Source: Diphasiastrum complanatum
Taxonomy: Eukaryota > Streptophyta > Lycopodiopsida > Lycopodiales > Lycopodiaceae
DNA: 64,000 bases
Assembly (NCBI GenBank): GCA_029204225.1
Contig: CM055102.1
Span: 34,714,585 to 34,778,584 of the forward strand
Reading direction: 5' to 3'
The notes below the pieces were generated by a model. The model was not told the origin of the DNA. It saw only the letters and a program-made list of their open reading frames with translations, and made no database searches. Positions 1 to 10,813 of the stretch are shown piece by piece. How positions within the stretch are numbered: position 1 is the first letter of the stretch; each line of letters begins with the position of its first letter. The position numbers and the translations under genes were made by a program.

Positions 1-1159
1 ACAGTGTCATGTGTTGCAGAACTCGTTCCAGACGATTTAAGTGATACCTTCGGGCTGAATGTACACACAAATCATCAAGAAACACTTCGAAAAATTTCTG
101 AAGAAACTCCTTCAAGGCATGTTGCATAACTCTTTGGAAGGTGCTTGGTGCATTGCACAATCCAAACGGAATTACGCGAAAAGCATAAGTCCCCCATGCG
201 GTTGCAAAGGCAGTTCTATGCTGGTCCTCGGGTGCTATTTGCACTTGGTTATACCCACTGAATCCATCGAGGAAACCATAGGCCTCTTCTCCTGCTATTC
301 GTTCGAGCACTCCTTCGATAAAAGGCTGAGGGAAGTGGCCCTTCTTTGTGACTGCGTTAAGTTTCTTGAGATCTACACAAATGCGTAGTTTCCCGTTTTT
401 TTTAGGCACAATCACAATTGGGGATACCCAGTCGGTATGTTCAATCTCATATATGAATCCAACGTCTAGTAACTTTTCCAACTCTTGTTGAACCAGTTCG
501 GAGTAACGGGGGTTGCAACAATAAGGTCAACTCACTTTCGGTTCTGCACCATCGACTAACGGAATGGTGTGCTGCACTACTTCAGGTGGTATTCCCTTCA
601 GATCCTTGTAGGACCATGCAAAACAATCATGGTATTCTCCTAGGAGGTCTCTTAGATCGGACAGTTCTTCGGTAGGAAGTTGTTCACCTACATAGACTAT
701 CTTCTCGTCCTCCCCAAGATCGGCTAGATCTAGAGGTTGGACTTTTGCAGGACCTTCGTACAAACAAGAATTCTCAGGTGCGTCATTTGAGTCGGGTTCC
801 CGCTGGTGGGCTTGAGGCATAGCAACGATCACATCATCTAAGGTATAGTCACGAAAGTATGCTGGCACATCGTGCACTGGCTCAGCCGTCGATTCTGAAT
901 CCTGTCTCGGTTCCTGATTTTGGGATGGAAAAGTGGATGTTGTCGAGACTCTTTTTGAAACCTTAGATGCAGCATCTATCGATTGAATTTTGGAATTGAT
1001 CAGTTGTGGACGATCACAACCCATCTTCGCTTTTCCTTTCAGATTAGCAGCTATTTTGGAAGTTGGTTTCTTCGCTGTCGTCATATTGATAGAGCACGAG
1101 CAGGTGGGAGGGTTTGTGAGTGAAACTGTCTTCTCTGATGAGTGCGCGTGGTCAACCAT
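1..1159 (-). pseudogene. Ty3/gypsy pol fragment (linker and reverse transcriptase)
   Basis: On the minus strand the reading from 1159 downward gives a plant Ty3/gypsy polyprotein segment. An acidic linker contains DCFAWSYKDLKGIPPEVV, just upstream of RT, followed by RT motifs WVSPIVIVPKKNGKLRICVD, LDGFSGYNQVQIAPEDQ, PFGLCNAPSTFQRVM and the catalytic FLDDLCVHS near 50-80. One TGA stop at 527-529 interrupts an otherwise continuous frame. At this position the family normally has Arg, so CGA to TGA is likely. The RT core runs out of the window at base 1, so RNase H and integrase are not seen. It is a broken copy; superfamily assignment is firm, the lineage within Ty3 is not. Confidence 0.85.
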
Positions 1160-2099
1160 GAAACAGAATCAGTTCATGTTTGCACTCTTCGAACCTCTTG
1201 CTCTGGTGCAATTGATATGTATCTCAACATGGAAAAATCAGGTTCGCTGTACCCAGATAGAGTACGATTCTGACTGGTGGTTACTGCCTGCTAGATTAGA
1301 TCCACAATCTTCCAGAGTCTACACAGACAACACTACTGACCTACGATTTAAATTTCTTAAACATTCAACAAGAATGAGCTAGTGTGCGGAATAAAGATAA
1401 ACAGCTGAACATGTACAGACAACGATCAGACATTGAAACATTCGATACCATTCAAGATAAGATGAGCATGTGCATAACAACTACTGTATTATCAGTGATC
1501 TTTTCTAGAGCATTGTGTAACAAACCCACCCAGCGCGTCGGCGCAAGAGATACTATGTCTCTCACAAACTATATCAAACAATCTCGCTTACTAACGGACT
1601 CTTGGACATCGGCTGGCAGTTCTATGCCTAGCTCACATTGGTGTTTGACAAATTTGATGTTCAACCAATTCTCTTGTGTTTGATCTATTTACGTGGATAG
1701 AGAGAAAAAAGGTTTAAGTTAATTAATGATTACAAGAATGGTTGGTTAAGCACGTTCTAACAGTACTCAGATTTCAGCATCATTGGTGGAGGTGGACGTC
1801 CTCCTAGTACTTGTTTGATCTTCTTTGTACTTGGAGCATGAAGATCCTCCATCTTTCGGCCTTCGGGTGTTTTGAGCTCCTTCGGTCTCCGAACTTTGGA
1901 TCTTCGTCTTCGAGTCTTCGTTCGTTTGACCTTCATGTCTTTCTTCGTTGAGACCGTTATGTAGCGGCTATGGTCTGCGGAGGTTTCTGCCTGTGGGTAG
2001 TTCCTTTGTATTTCTGCAGATATAAAGACCTATTGGTCCTTTCAATGCATTTCTGCAGACACGAACTCAAAAGCTATCAAAGCTTTGTGGCTAGAAACA
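1160..2099. other. stretch without recognisable gene
   Basis: This AT-rich stretch shows only short unrelated open frames on both strands. It may be the decayed 5' part of the Ty3 fragment to its left or the 3' untranslated part of the copia remnant to its right (both minus strand). No LTR boundary, primer site or domain could be recognised. Confidence 0.4.
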
Positions 2100-2217
2100 T
2101 TAAGTTTCTTCAGCTCCCTCTCAAAGCGTGGTAGCTTGACGATTCCCAGACTTGTCCCCTGTCTTCAAACATCCCCTTGTCTAAAGGCTTAGTAAAGATA
2201 TCGGCTACCATCTGTTT
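2100..2217 (-). pseudogene. Ty1/copia polyprotein C-terminus (end of RNase H)
   Basis: The minus strand reads GTKQMVADIFTKPLDKGMFE, then a stop shortly after. The DIFTKPL block is the diagnostic C-terminal end of Ty1/copia RNase H. The rest of the copia element is absent: upstream the frame passes directly into Ty3/gypsy RT sequence, so this is a chimeric junction between two retroelement classes. Confidence 0.7.
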
Positions 2218-3060
2218 CGTTCCAATTACATCATTCATCACCATCACAATTGTTGCAGGGGGGTTAGTCAATCTAAAGAGCATAACTAGAAATTCCTAGT
2301 GTCTAAAGTGAGCCCTCGAAAGGCAGACTTATGCACGTCCTATTCATGAACTCTCACCTCATGGTAACTACTCTTCAAGTCAATTTTGCTAAACACTGTA
2401 GCATCATCGAGGGCATCCAAAAGATCATCTGTTCGTGACGTAGGATATCGATGCTTAACAATTATCTTATTCAAGCCTCAATAATCGACACATCCTCCAA
2501 GACCCATCCTTCTTTTTTTACCAGAATGATCGGAGAGGCAAGGGGGGAGAAGCTAGGTCTTACTTGCCCCTTTGGTGAGATAGCCCTTAATCATGCTTCT
2601 GACCTCTTCCTCCTCTTTCAGACTCATTCTATAAGGTGGCCTTTAACAAGATATGATCCAAGAATTAACTCAATCTTATGTTTCATATTTCTCTTAGAGG
2701 GTAAAACGAATGGAAGTTCATCAATGAATACATCCATAAACTCCTCCCTAATTTGATGATCCATTTCCTTAGTAAGGCTAGTTGTTGTTGACATAAATCA
2801 TCTTCACAAACAGAAATAGACATATCATACAAGAAACATAAATACATAACACTCACAATGAACCTTAGACAGCTGCATCGCCGTGATCAAAGGTCCTAGA
2901 GGCATATCAGGCTCACCACGCCCTACCATCGTGTTAGAACTTGTACACATGAGTATCCCAAACAATTAGGGTTTTCTAGCCTCATGCCAACAGATTCCAA
3001 GTACCACATCGAAGCGAGCCAAACGAGTAATCTCAAAAGGGGGGGGAGGGTCTTGATGCC
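2218..3060 (-). pseudogene. degenerate Ty3/gypsy protease-RT relic
   Basis: In minus-strand order, a protease-like segment (FDVVLGICWHEA, cf. YDVILGMDWL) near 2985-3025 is followed by an RT segment containing KKDGSWRMC, RYPTSRTDDLLDALDDATVF, SKIDLKSSYHEVRVHE and a decayed [11 protein letters not shown] equivalent near 2240-2270. Frameshifts and stops are frequent. It matches canonical RT blocks in order, so it is an old copy lying sense to the FY gene. Confidence 0.7.
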
Positions 3061-4030
3061 TTCAATTGATCTAGAATTTGATGTAATATGACATCCATGG
3101 ATGCAACTTCTTCAACCCTGGTTAATCTGGTGCTAATAGCCTCTTGTCAATCCATAATCACTATAATCCAAACCTGCATCCCAATTAGAGGTCTATGCTG
3201 GGGGTAAATAGGTGTCGTTCGCTCTCAATCCGCTCATGAGTGCACCAGGTCTGTCCTGGCTGGAACAGCCTACTGTAGTCCTTCTGCAGTTGTCAAAACC
3301 TCCAATTTCTCATATATAACGTGTCTCTACACCATGCCACAGCAAAAGAACAGCAGATTGCAAGTCAGAAACCTAAATTTGGTGATGATTTGAATAGAAC
3401 GTCGTAGCTCCCAGACTCCCGGCTGTCATCGCTGGACCTGCAGCCACATAACCGGCTCTTTGGGGCCTCAAAAAACCCATTTTTCGGCGTTATACCTCGG
3501 TTGCCCTGCAGCCTCCTTTTGCTCCAATCTCTCCGAATTCCAACCTTTTCAAGCCTCTTATCAGTGATGGCCCTGTTAGCTCTATTATGAAAGTTTTTGC
3601 AGCCCTCTTCTCATCTCCTTGCTTTGATACCGTAAGTACATAGTATCAACAAGCATGAAACACACTGGAGCTGGCTGCCTTGTCTCCTCCCAACCTTTGC
3701 TACATAGAAAGTGATCCAGAATGCCTCTCTCTAGGCTCACTTATACACAATCCTCCAGCACCCCTCAACCTTGACACATCCTAACATCGACACATGGGGA
3801 ACTCTGTGCGTAGTCGACACGTGCCACTTGACACATAGGCAAGCAAGTAGGCTGACATATGTCACCCATACATTGCACCAAATGTCCCAATGAGCATACG
3901 ACACGTCCTGTTTGACCGATCAACCCTAACATGTGTCACTCATTCGTTGGACCAAGTGTCCCAGTCAGCATATGGCACGTCTCGTTGACTAGTCAACTCC
4001 CCTACCTTCTAGAACCCAATACCCTATACC
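3061..4030 (-). mobile_element. putative leader, primer site and LTR of the same Ty3 relic
   Basis: Beyond the protease relic the sequence resembles the untranslated leader of element C: both repeat CGCTGGACCTG-type phrases. At 3621-3631 GCTTTGATACC is the complement of a tRNA-iMet primer site with one change. The following ~390 bases would then be the 5' LTR of a minus-strand element. No matching 3' LTR or target duplication was found, so the LTR call is inference. Confidence 0.4.
3855..4003. repeat. two diverged ~74-bp tandem units
   Basis: Units 3855-3928 and 3929-4003 both run ACATRTGTCAC..., ...CCAARTGTCCC..., ...GCATAYGRCACGTC, with about one quarter of positions changed. They lie in the putative LTR and look like duplicated promoter or U3 sequence. 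Confidence 0.6.
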
Positions 4031-4079
4031 AGGTACTTTTTCTAGGAAAATACATTTGTGCATAAAGCTATAAAATAAC

Positions 4080-4754
4080 CGAGCAGGGAGTAAAAGTTGT
4101 AACACTTGGTGAACCTATTGGAGCTTTTCTTTTGAATCCGAATAATCCAGAAGCATCTCTGCCTCCATCTTTCAAGAGCTCTGTTATTCATGTAGATCAA
4201 GAACATTCATTTCAATACCTTAACACTCAGGAAAAAACTTGAATTTATTAAGAGCACAACATCTTCCCAAATAGCTATCTCAGATAAAGTCCACAAACTT
4301 GAAAATCAGATGGAATGGGCAGATGTACTTAAAAGTTCCACTCATGCTATTCTTTCACCTCCTCCGTCACCTTCATTTATCTTACCCATGTTGGATAAGA
4401 TCCGTTTGCGAGAGCAAAAATTTCTTAATGTTCGGCTTAGAGGTATTCCGGATTCCCAAGGTGTTGTTGGAAAGGCTAAGAAGTTTTTGGAAGAGAACTT
4501 CAGCATCACAACAAAGGTATGGAAACTCCTTCGTGGCCTAAGAAGGATCAAAATGCTCTTGTTATACGCTTCACCTCAGTGTCTCATCGTTGTGAAGTGC
4601 TGGGGCAAAGATCGAACCTGCGGGATACCAAAATTTACTTGGATGAAGACCTTACTTTCACCCAAGTGCAAGAAAGAAAAAAGGCAAGACATGAAGCTAT
4701 AGCAACTAGAAAGCGACTTATGTCTTATGTCTTATGGCATGTAAAAGGCGTTAA

Positions 4755-4758
<4 letters not shown>
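4080..4758 (+). pseudogene. LINE copy L1a: ORF1 joined directly to the 3' end
   Basis: The plus strand encodes a LINE ORF1 segment: KLENQMEWADVLKSS, then the nucleic-acid-binding region FLNVRLRGIPDSQGVVGKAK and IYLDEDLTFTQVQERKKAR. The same order is seen in the ORF1 of the LINEs at 4813 and 37362. Within a few codons it passes into the LINE 3' end (ATGTCTTATGGCATG, then TTAATAAA) and the (TC)n tract. Endonuclease and RT are absent, so this is an ORF1-only derivative. The frame is broken by shifts around 4540. The left boundary is uncertain. Confidence 0.65.

Positions 4759-4812
<54 letters not shown>
4759..4812. repeat. (TC)27 tract between two head-to-tail LINEs
   Basis: A pure 54-bp TC run. 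It begins immediately after the 3' end of L1a (GCGTTAATAAA) and the next LINE starts immediately after it, with its first ATG at 4819. Confidence 0.95.
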
Positions 4813-4814
<2 letters not shown>

Positions 4815-4884
4815 GCAATGGCTGCTCCTCTAGCTCCTCCAGCGATGGCTGCTGCCTTGCCCTGGTCCGCCCTCTCTCAACACC

Positions 4885-6080
4885 ATGGCCCCTCCTCGTG
4901 CCCCTGCTCGTAGGTCCTCAGGGTCCCCTGCCACCTCCTCACTCACCCCCCTCGCTCACCATTCACCTGCCCCCCTCGCTGCCCCTTCCCCTTCCCCCCT
5001 CACTACTCCATCCCCCCCCCCCACTGACCTCCCCGATCTCCCCCTCACTGATCCCTCTCCTATAGCTGCCACCCCCTCACCCCCTCTCGCTGCCCCCTCA
5101 CCTCACCCCCCCTCGCTGATCCCTCACCTCCTCTCACAGTCATTCCAGCCCCCCCCCCCCCCTTGCTGCCACTTCACCTCACCCCCTCCATGACCCATCT
5201 CCCTCTCCTGCTACAACTCCCATCCCCCTCTCTGATGGCTACTCCCCTGATTCGGCTCCTCTTCCATCTTCTGACCCTATTCTTCCCACACCGACCATTG
5301 CTCACTCTTCCTCCTTCCCGGCACCACAGTCTACAGCCAATATTCCGTATACGCCTTCTAAATCAACTGAACTTTTTTCTTCTTGGCAGATTGATCAATT
5401 CAAGGCAGATTTCCAGTTTTTGCGGCATGAAATTTCACAGCTGAAAGGAACGTTTACTTCTTTGATCAACGAGAAGAAGTTATTGCAGTCCAAGGTTGCC
5501 TCACTCGAACAATCCATCAGGATCAAACAGGTCGCAGCTTCGGAATCCACCACCAACATGCTACAGGAACTAGAAACCAAGATTGAGAAGCAACACGAAG
5601 AGGCCCTTTCCTGGGCATCAGTTTTGAAAAGGGCACCAAACACATCGCTCCCATCTCCTCGGTTATCTCAGCCACCATCTCGGAAGAGAAATCTCGAGAC
5701 CAAAAAGCCCACCATATTAGAGTTCGCGGAGTTCTCGATACACAGGATGCATTGGCTGAAGCCAAACGCTTTCTTGACATCGCTCTCGGGCACAGGACAG
5801 AGGGGTTGGACACCGCATGGAGGACCACTAGAGATGTAGCCACACTCATTATTCGTTCCACCTCCCTTGAGAGTCGCCGAGATGCTTTGCGGTGCAGAGC
5901 TAAGCTACGTGGTACCACTATCTATATGGACAACGACCTCACATATATCCAAGTAGAGGAGATGCGTAAGGCCTTTTAGGCAGCCTGTGAGTCTGGCAAA
6001 TGAGTCATTTACCGAGATGGACGAGTGCGTTTTCTTGACAGCGCACCTAGCAGCTCCCAGTGCTAGGGATTTGGGGTCCC
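4885..6080 (+). pseudogene. L1b ORF1 (gag-like nucleic-acid-binding protein), broken
   Basis: The product opens with MAPPRAPARRSS and a long Pro/Ser/Leu-rich tract (to about 5300). Then comes a coiled coil around HEISQLKGTFTSLINEKKLL and LELETKIEKQHEEALSWA (5420-5640), and an RRM-like part reading IRVRGVLDTQDALAEAKRFL and TTIYMDNDLTYIQVEEMRKA (5720-5970). ORF1 proteins of L1-type elements form trimers through the coiled coil and coat the RNA. At least three frame changes (near 5170, 5420 and 5710) show it is not translatable as one protein. Confidence 0.75.
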
Positions 6081-6122
6081 CGGGTTCGGGAGTGCCCCAG
6101 GGCCCCATCCACACCATCTCCA

Positions 6123-7374
6123 AATTGGAGTATGGAACTGTGATGGTTTACACTCATCTACCATAGCTGGCGACTTGATCGATTTCATCACTGACAGAGA
6201 TTTATTGCTCTTTATGGAGACTCATGAGAGTCAGGAGAGAGGATTACCTATTTTTCCAGGATACAGATGGGATTCCGTATACAGACTTGAGACTAGATTA
6301 GCTAGCGGTCGTGGATCCGGAGGTGTTGCATGCTTATACAAAGAGTCTCTTCATCCGAGCATCAAGTTCATCAGACACGACGGGCATACACGGTATATAT
6401 GGATTCATATTGTTGGGCAGGATATTGGTTTGGACAGGGACCTCTTTGTGGCGGCATGTTATTTTCCTCCAGAGTCTTCGTCCTTTAAGAGGGCACAGGT
6501 TCACCCTAACTTGATTTATCGCCGGATATTATTAGATTCGCAGAGCGGGCGCATATTCTCCTCACTGGGAATTTTAATGCCCAAACCTCTTCACGGCAGT
6601 CAGAGTTTTATGACATCACCGACCAGCTCCGCGTTCATGCCCTTGACAGTGATGACATGGGAGTTACCAGGATTTCAGAGGACAGCTTAGGACCTACTAC
6701 CCCTTACGGTGAGCATTTATTGCAGTTTGGAGAGGCCCACGAGTTAGCCATTTACAATGGCCTAACTTGTTGGCCAAAATCCGGCAGTTATACTTGTCAC
6801 CCTCACAGTGGTGGACATAGTGTTGTGGATTATCTCATGGGATCACCATCTTCCATACCTCTCATCTCTGTCTCTGATCATTCCTTTCTCTCCTTCGCTA
6901 TCAGCCGCCTCCCACCTCCCCAGCCATCCTCACACCCCTTGCTTACACGGGCACCCAAGTATACATTCAGTTCTCTCTATACACCAATCTACCATGAGTT
7001 CCTAACCTCCTTGCTCCATTCCTTCCCTCACGATAGTACAGTCGAGACTCAAGCTGCCTTTCTTAGTACTTCTCTTCATACCGCTGCTTCCCTTGCTTTT
7101 CCATCTAAACCCCATAAAAGCAGACGCACTTCTCTTCATACCACTGCTTCCCTTGCTTTTCCATCTAAACCCCATAAAAGCAGACGCACTCGTTCCTCAT
7201 CGATACGACCCCCACACCCCCCGTGGTATGATGTTGAATGTCGCTCTCTTCATCAGCTTGTCACCCATGCCCGTACTCATGATCCTCATCTCCTCCACTC
7301 TGCCAGGCGCTCTTACCATCGCACACTCCGCCGAAAAAAGCGTATCTATGATAACTCCGAAGGAACGCGTCTTG
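6123..7374 (+). pseudogene. L1b endonuclease and linker (start of ORF2)
   Basis: Apurinic-endonuclease-like motifs appear in order: GVWNCDGLHSS (start), LLLFMETHES (metal-binding Glu), GVACLYKESLHPSIK, DLFVAACYFPPES, a GNFNAQTSS block where GDFNA is expected, SVVDYLM and SDHSFLSFAIS. In LINEs this domain nicks the target DNA to prime reverse transcription. The D-to-N change in GDFNA would impair catalysis. A frameshift lies near 6560-6660. The linker continues with RRSYHRTLRRKKRIYDNSEG and is cut at 7374 by an LTR element; it resumes at 10814 in frame as VDLLFSSSS. Confidence 0.8.
7068..7187 (+). repeat. 60-bp tandem duplication in the LINE linker
   Basis: Copies 7068-7127 and 7128-7187 differ by one base and duplicate 20 codons (SLHTTASLAFPSKPHKSRR region) in frame. 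The LINE at 19100 has a single copy, so the duplication is specific to L1b. Confidence 0.9.
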
Positions 7375-10300
7375 TGTTAGAAAACCGACTTGATCGTACA
7401 AGTAACCCAAGACAAGATTCCTATTGTTGTTAGACAATAGTCATACACATGAGAGAGAACAACAATGATGAAGAGATATACTCCAACTATGTCCCAATAC
7501 AAATAAGGTAGAGCGCCAACCTACATATATACTTTCTCTAAACTATGTGTAAGGTAAAAAGCAAAAAGCAAATAGCAAAAGACAAAGCTAATTGCTATAA
7601 TTACTACCTATATTGGGTAAACACCCAAGATGAGTTTCAAGTGATAAAAGCAAATCCTATTCTAGTGGTAGTGCGCCCACCTACATGCATGAGTAAAAAA
7701 CGAATATACTATAAATAGTAATGACCCTAGAATACGACTTACTATAAATAGTAATGGCCCCCTATAATAGCACACAGGCATGGCCAAACTATCACTAATC
7801 AATCCTAAATGACAACACTAGGAATACTAAAGTAAACATTAACTCTAACACTCCCCCTTAATGTTTACATTGTCTAGAACTATGCATAACAAAAGTATGC
7901 ATGTATCTTCCATGAAGCCCATGTGATGAAGATCCTCAATTCTGATGTAGAATTCATGATCAACTCTGATCTCAATGTCTTCATTACTCGATGTAGAACT
8001 TTCTTCGTATGATGATGTACAATTTCCTTTCAATGTCGATCCTTTTCGTATGAACCTGCTTCGTATGACTTCTCAATGTCTTGCTTTAGTCTTCATGTCT
8101 CTTTAGTGTATATGTGTGACCAACATGAGTTCAACATATCACCCGATTCCTTGACTTCCTTTGAATCAAAGAACTTTGATTCCCCCTGAATCAAATAATG
8201 TAGACATGACAACTTTACTTCATAAGTAGTTGGCTCCACTTGTGTCGATTCCTTGAATTGAACCCATTTCAATTCTCCTGGTACTCTCATAAGTTACCAC
8301 TTGTGATGAACTTGATGGACTTTGGTTGAACTACTCCCTCTGGATGTACACTTCATGTTTGCATTCCAACCACTCTCTCCAAATAGAATAGAATATCATC
8401 CATGAACCAAACCAAATATGCAAGTCAAAGAGCATCCCCAATAGAAAGATGAATGTATACAATACTTCCTCACACAAAGTAACTGATACTCTCCTTCAAA
8501 TACTTTCTCACACAAAGTACTTGACATGATCTTTGGAATCTCCTACCTCTATCTCACACACAGAGTCACTTGCACCAAACAACTTTCCAACCTAGAAAGT
8601 ATTTCATCAAGATATTTATTCTGACACTGTGTCATATGCAAACTTGGTGAATGTCCATCTTCAACCATGTTGTTTTTCTTGAAGCTAAACAACAACCTGT
8701 ACTGTTGATTTTCAACGATTAATCAACAACCTTGTACTTTCCAAATCTTATTGGAAACAACAGAATCTACTACGTGACAGATCATGAACTTGGATAGATT
8801 CAAGAATTTCACTTGACAATCACAATAGGCAATCACTTTGGTTTATCATAAAACTCAAGTGATATAAGTCCAAATAGACAAGCAAGTTTCTACCACATGA
8901 ACTGGCTACTATGACTTGGATAGAAACCAAACAATTTAGAATAACAAGAAACCCTGGATCTTTGTACTTAATACAAAGCTGTAGATTGCCCCCTGATATC
9001 TTTGTCTTCTCAAATTGACACAAAGTAGAATAACAGCTTGCTTGTTGTAATCATGATAAAAATACCTGTTGATGAACCAATTCTCTCTTGGAATAACACC
9101 TTACTTCCTTGACCAAATTTCCCACAGCTTGTCACAACCACCACTTGTAACAATTAACTTATCATTTGCCACCATGATAAGACACTGTGATACTATGAAG
9201 CCAAACACTTGTATGCAATCGAAATTATCATGTGACATCTGCATGTATGTTCAATCTGCACTTGTTCCAAGCAATGTTTGCTCCTCAATCAGATTTTATA
9301 GATTTGATGAGTAAATAGTGTTATGAGCTTATTAAACCTACAAATCCTTGAGAGAGAGTTTGAGGCTTATGTTTTTTAGTTCAAGAGTGAAACTAAAACC
9401 ATTCTAAACACCATAGCAAGGCATTGGCACTTCCAAGAATCAAATCCAAGTTTCTGAATTCCGATCAATAATCCACCTTCAAGATTATCAACCATCTTCT
9501 TACCCTTGTAAGATTATGTTCCTAAGAAACCGCAGCCAATAACATGCACACTTTAGGTTCCCTTTGACGTTTAGGATTTCTTAACGCTGATAACCTTAGC
9601 CAACAATCATACACATTGGTATGCAGCCCAAACTAGGTTTACTTTGGCTTTTGAACTCTCCACCACTTTTTGGTTTTTTTTTTTTTGACGGTCCTTAGAT
9701 TCTTGAGTCTTTTACGATCCTTCCTTTCCCTGTGCTGATTCCATGAATATGTTTGACAATCCTTCTTCTTCATAGAAGATAACTCATCAAACACTACGCA
9801 CACTTCAAAACTTTGACACTTCCTTCTACTAAACCTTTTCCAACAAATTCCAGGAAGCACTATTCCTTCAGAATTGTATTTGTTCTCCCTTTCCTTCAAC
9901 AATCCAAAATCAGATCTGCATCACAGGTCTAGCAATCTCAACGATCCAGCCAAGGACAGAAGTCTGTAATCCAGCTTCAACGATCAATCTGTAGTTCTGG
10001 CAGTGATCCAACAGGCAGTAGACCGATTCCAACAATCTAATGAGTTCTGATTTCAGCAAACAGATTTCCAACAATCTGTCGGCTTGATTCCAGCTTAGTA
10101 TATAGCCTCAACTAGCGATCAGATACTGTAGATCTTCTCCATGCTTTGTTGTCCTATAGCAACCTGAGATCTGAGGAAGATTCATAACCTCCTCTTGCAG
10201 CTCATCTCTTTTCCTTGTACACCAGATCTTCTCCCACAAAGCTGCCACCGTTGTAGTTGAAGATCAAACTTGAAAGCTGGCTAGGGACACCACCTGCACC

Positions 10301-10808
10301 TATTTTTCTCCTTGAAGATGATGGCCAAATCAATCCCTTGTGAATTGATTCCGTTCATTGGAGTACTTCCTTGCTCTCTTGAATCTTGAACCACGCTCTA
10401 ATACCATGTTAGAAAACCGACTTGATCATACAAGTAACCCAAGACAAAATTCCTATTGTTGTTAGACAATAGTCATACACATCACAGAGAACAACAATGA
10501 TGAAGACATGTACTCCAACTATGTCCCATTACAAATGAGGTAGAGCGCCAGCCTACATGTATACTTTCTCTAAACTATGTGTAAGGTAAAAAGCAAAAAG
10601 CAAATAACAAAAGACAAAAAGCTAATTGCTATAAACACTACCTAGATTGGGTAAACACCCAAGATGAGTTTCTAAGTGATAAAAGCAAGATATACGACTT
10701 ACTATAAATAGTAATGGCCCCTATAATAGCACGCAGCATGGCCAAACTATCACTAATCAATCCTAAATGATAACAGTAGGGGTACTAAAGTAAACATTAA
10801 CTCTAACA
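7375..10808 (-). mobile_element. LTR retrotransposon D, probably non-autonomous, inserted in L1b
   Basis: Two LTRs, 7375-7850 (476 bp, the 3' LTR) and 10407-10808 (402 bp, the 5' LTR), begin TGTTAG and end CTAACA. The right LTR abuts GCTCTAATACCA (10395-10406), the complement of a tRNA-iMet-type primer site. The left LTR abuts CTCCCCCTTA, the complement of a purine-rich tract. Target duplication TCTTG is at 7370-7374 and 10809-10813. The right LTR lacks about 75 bp present in the left. The 2556-bp interior has no RT, integrase or protease frame. It is either a decayed Ty1/copia or a LARD-like passenger; TGTTAG ends favour copia. Confidence 0.85.
7851..10406 (-). other. interior of element D without recognisable genes
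   Basis: Minus-strand open frames do not exceed 90 codons (for example 9639-9902, a basic Lys/Arg-rich peptide) and show no gag zinc knuckle, protease, RT or integrase motif that I can recognise. Translation remains stop-rich in all frames. Confidence 0.6.
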
Positions 10809-10813
10809 TCTTG

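Noticed and set aside
4759-4812. CRISPR-like or tandem gene repeat
   Set aside because: Simple dinucleotide repeats in a plant genome; no spacer structure anywhere in the window.
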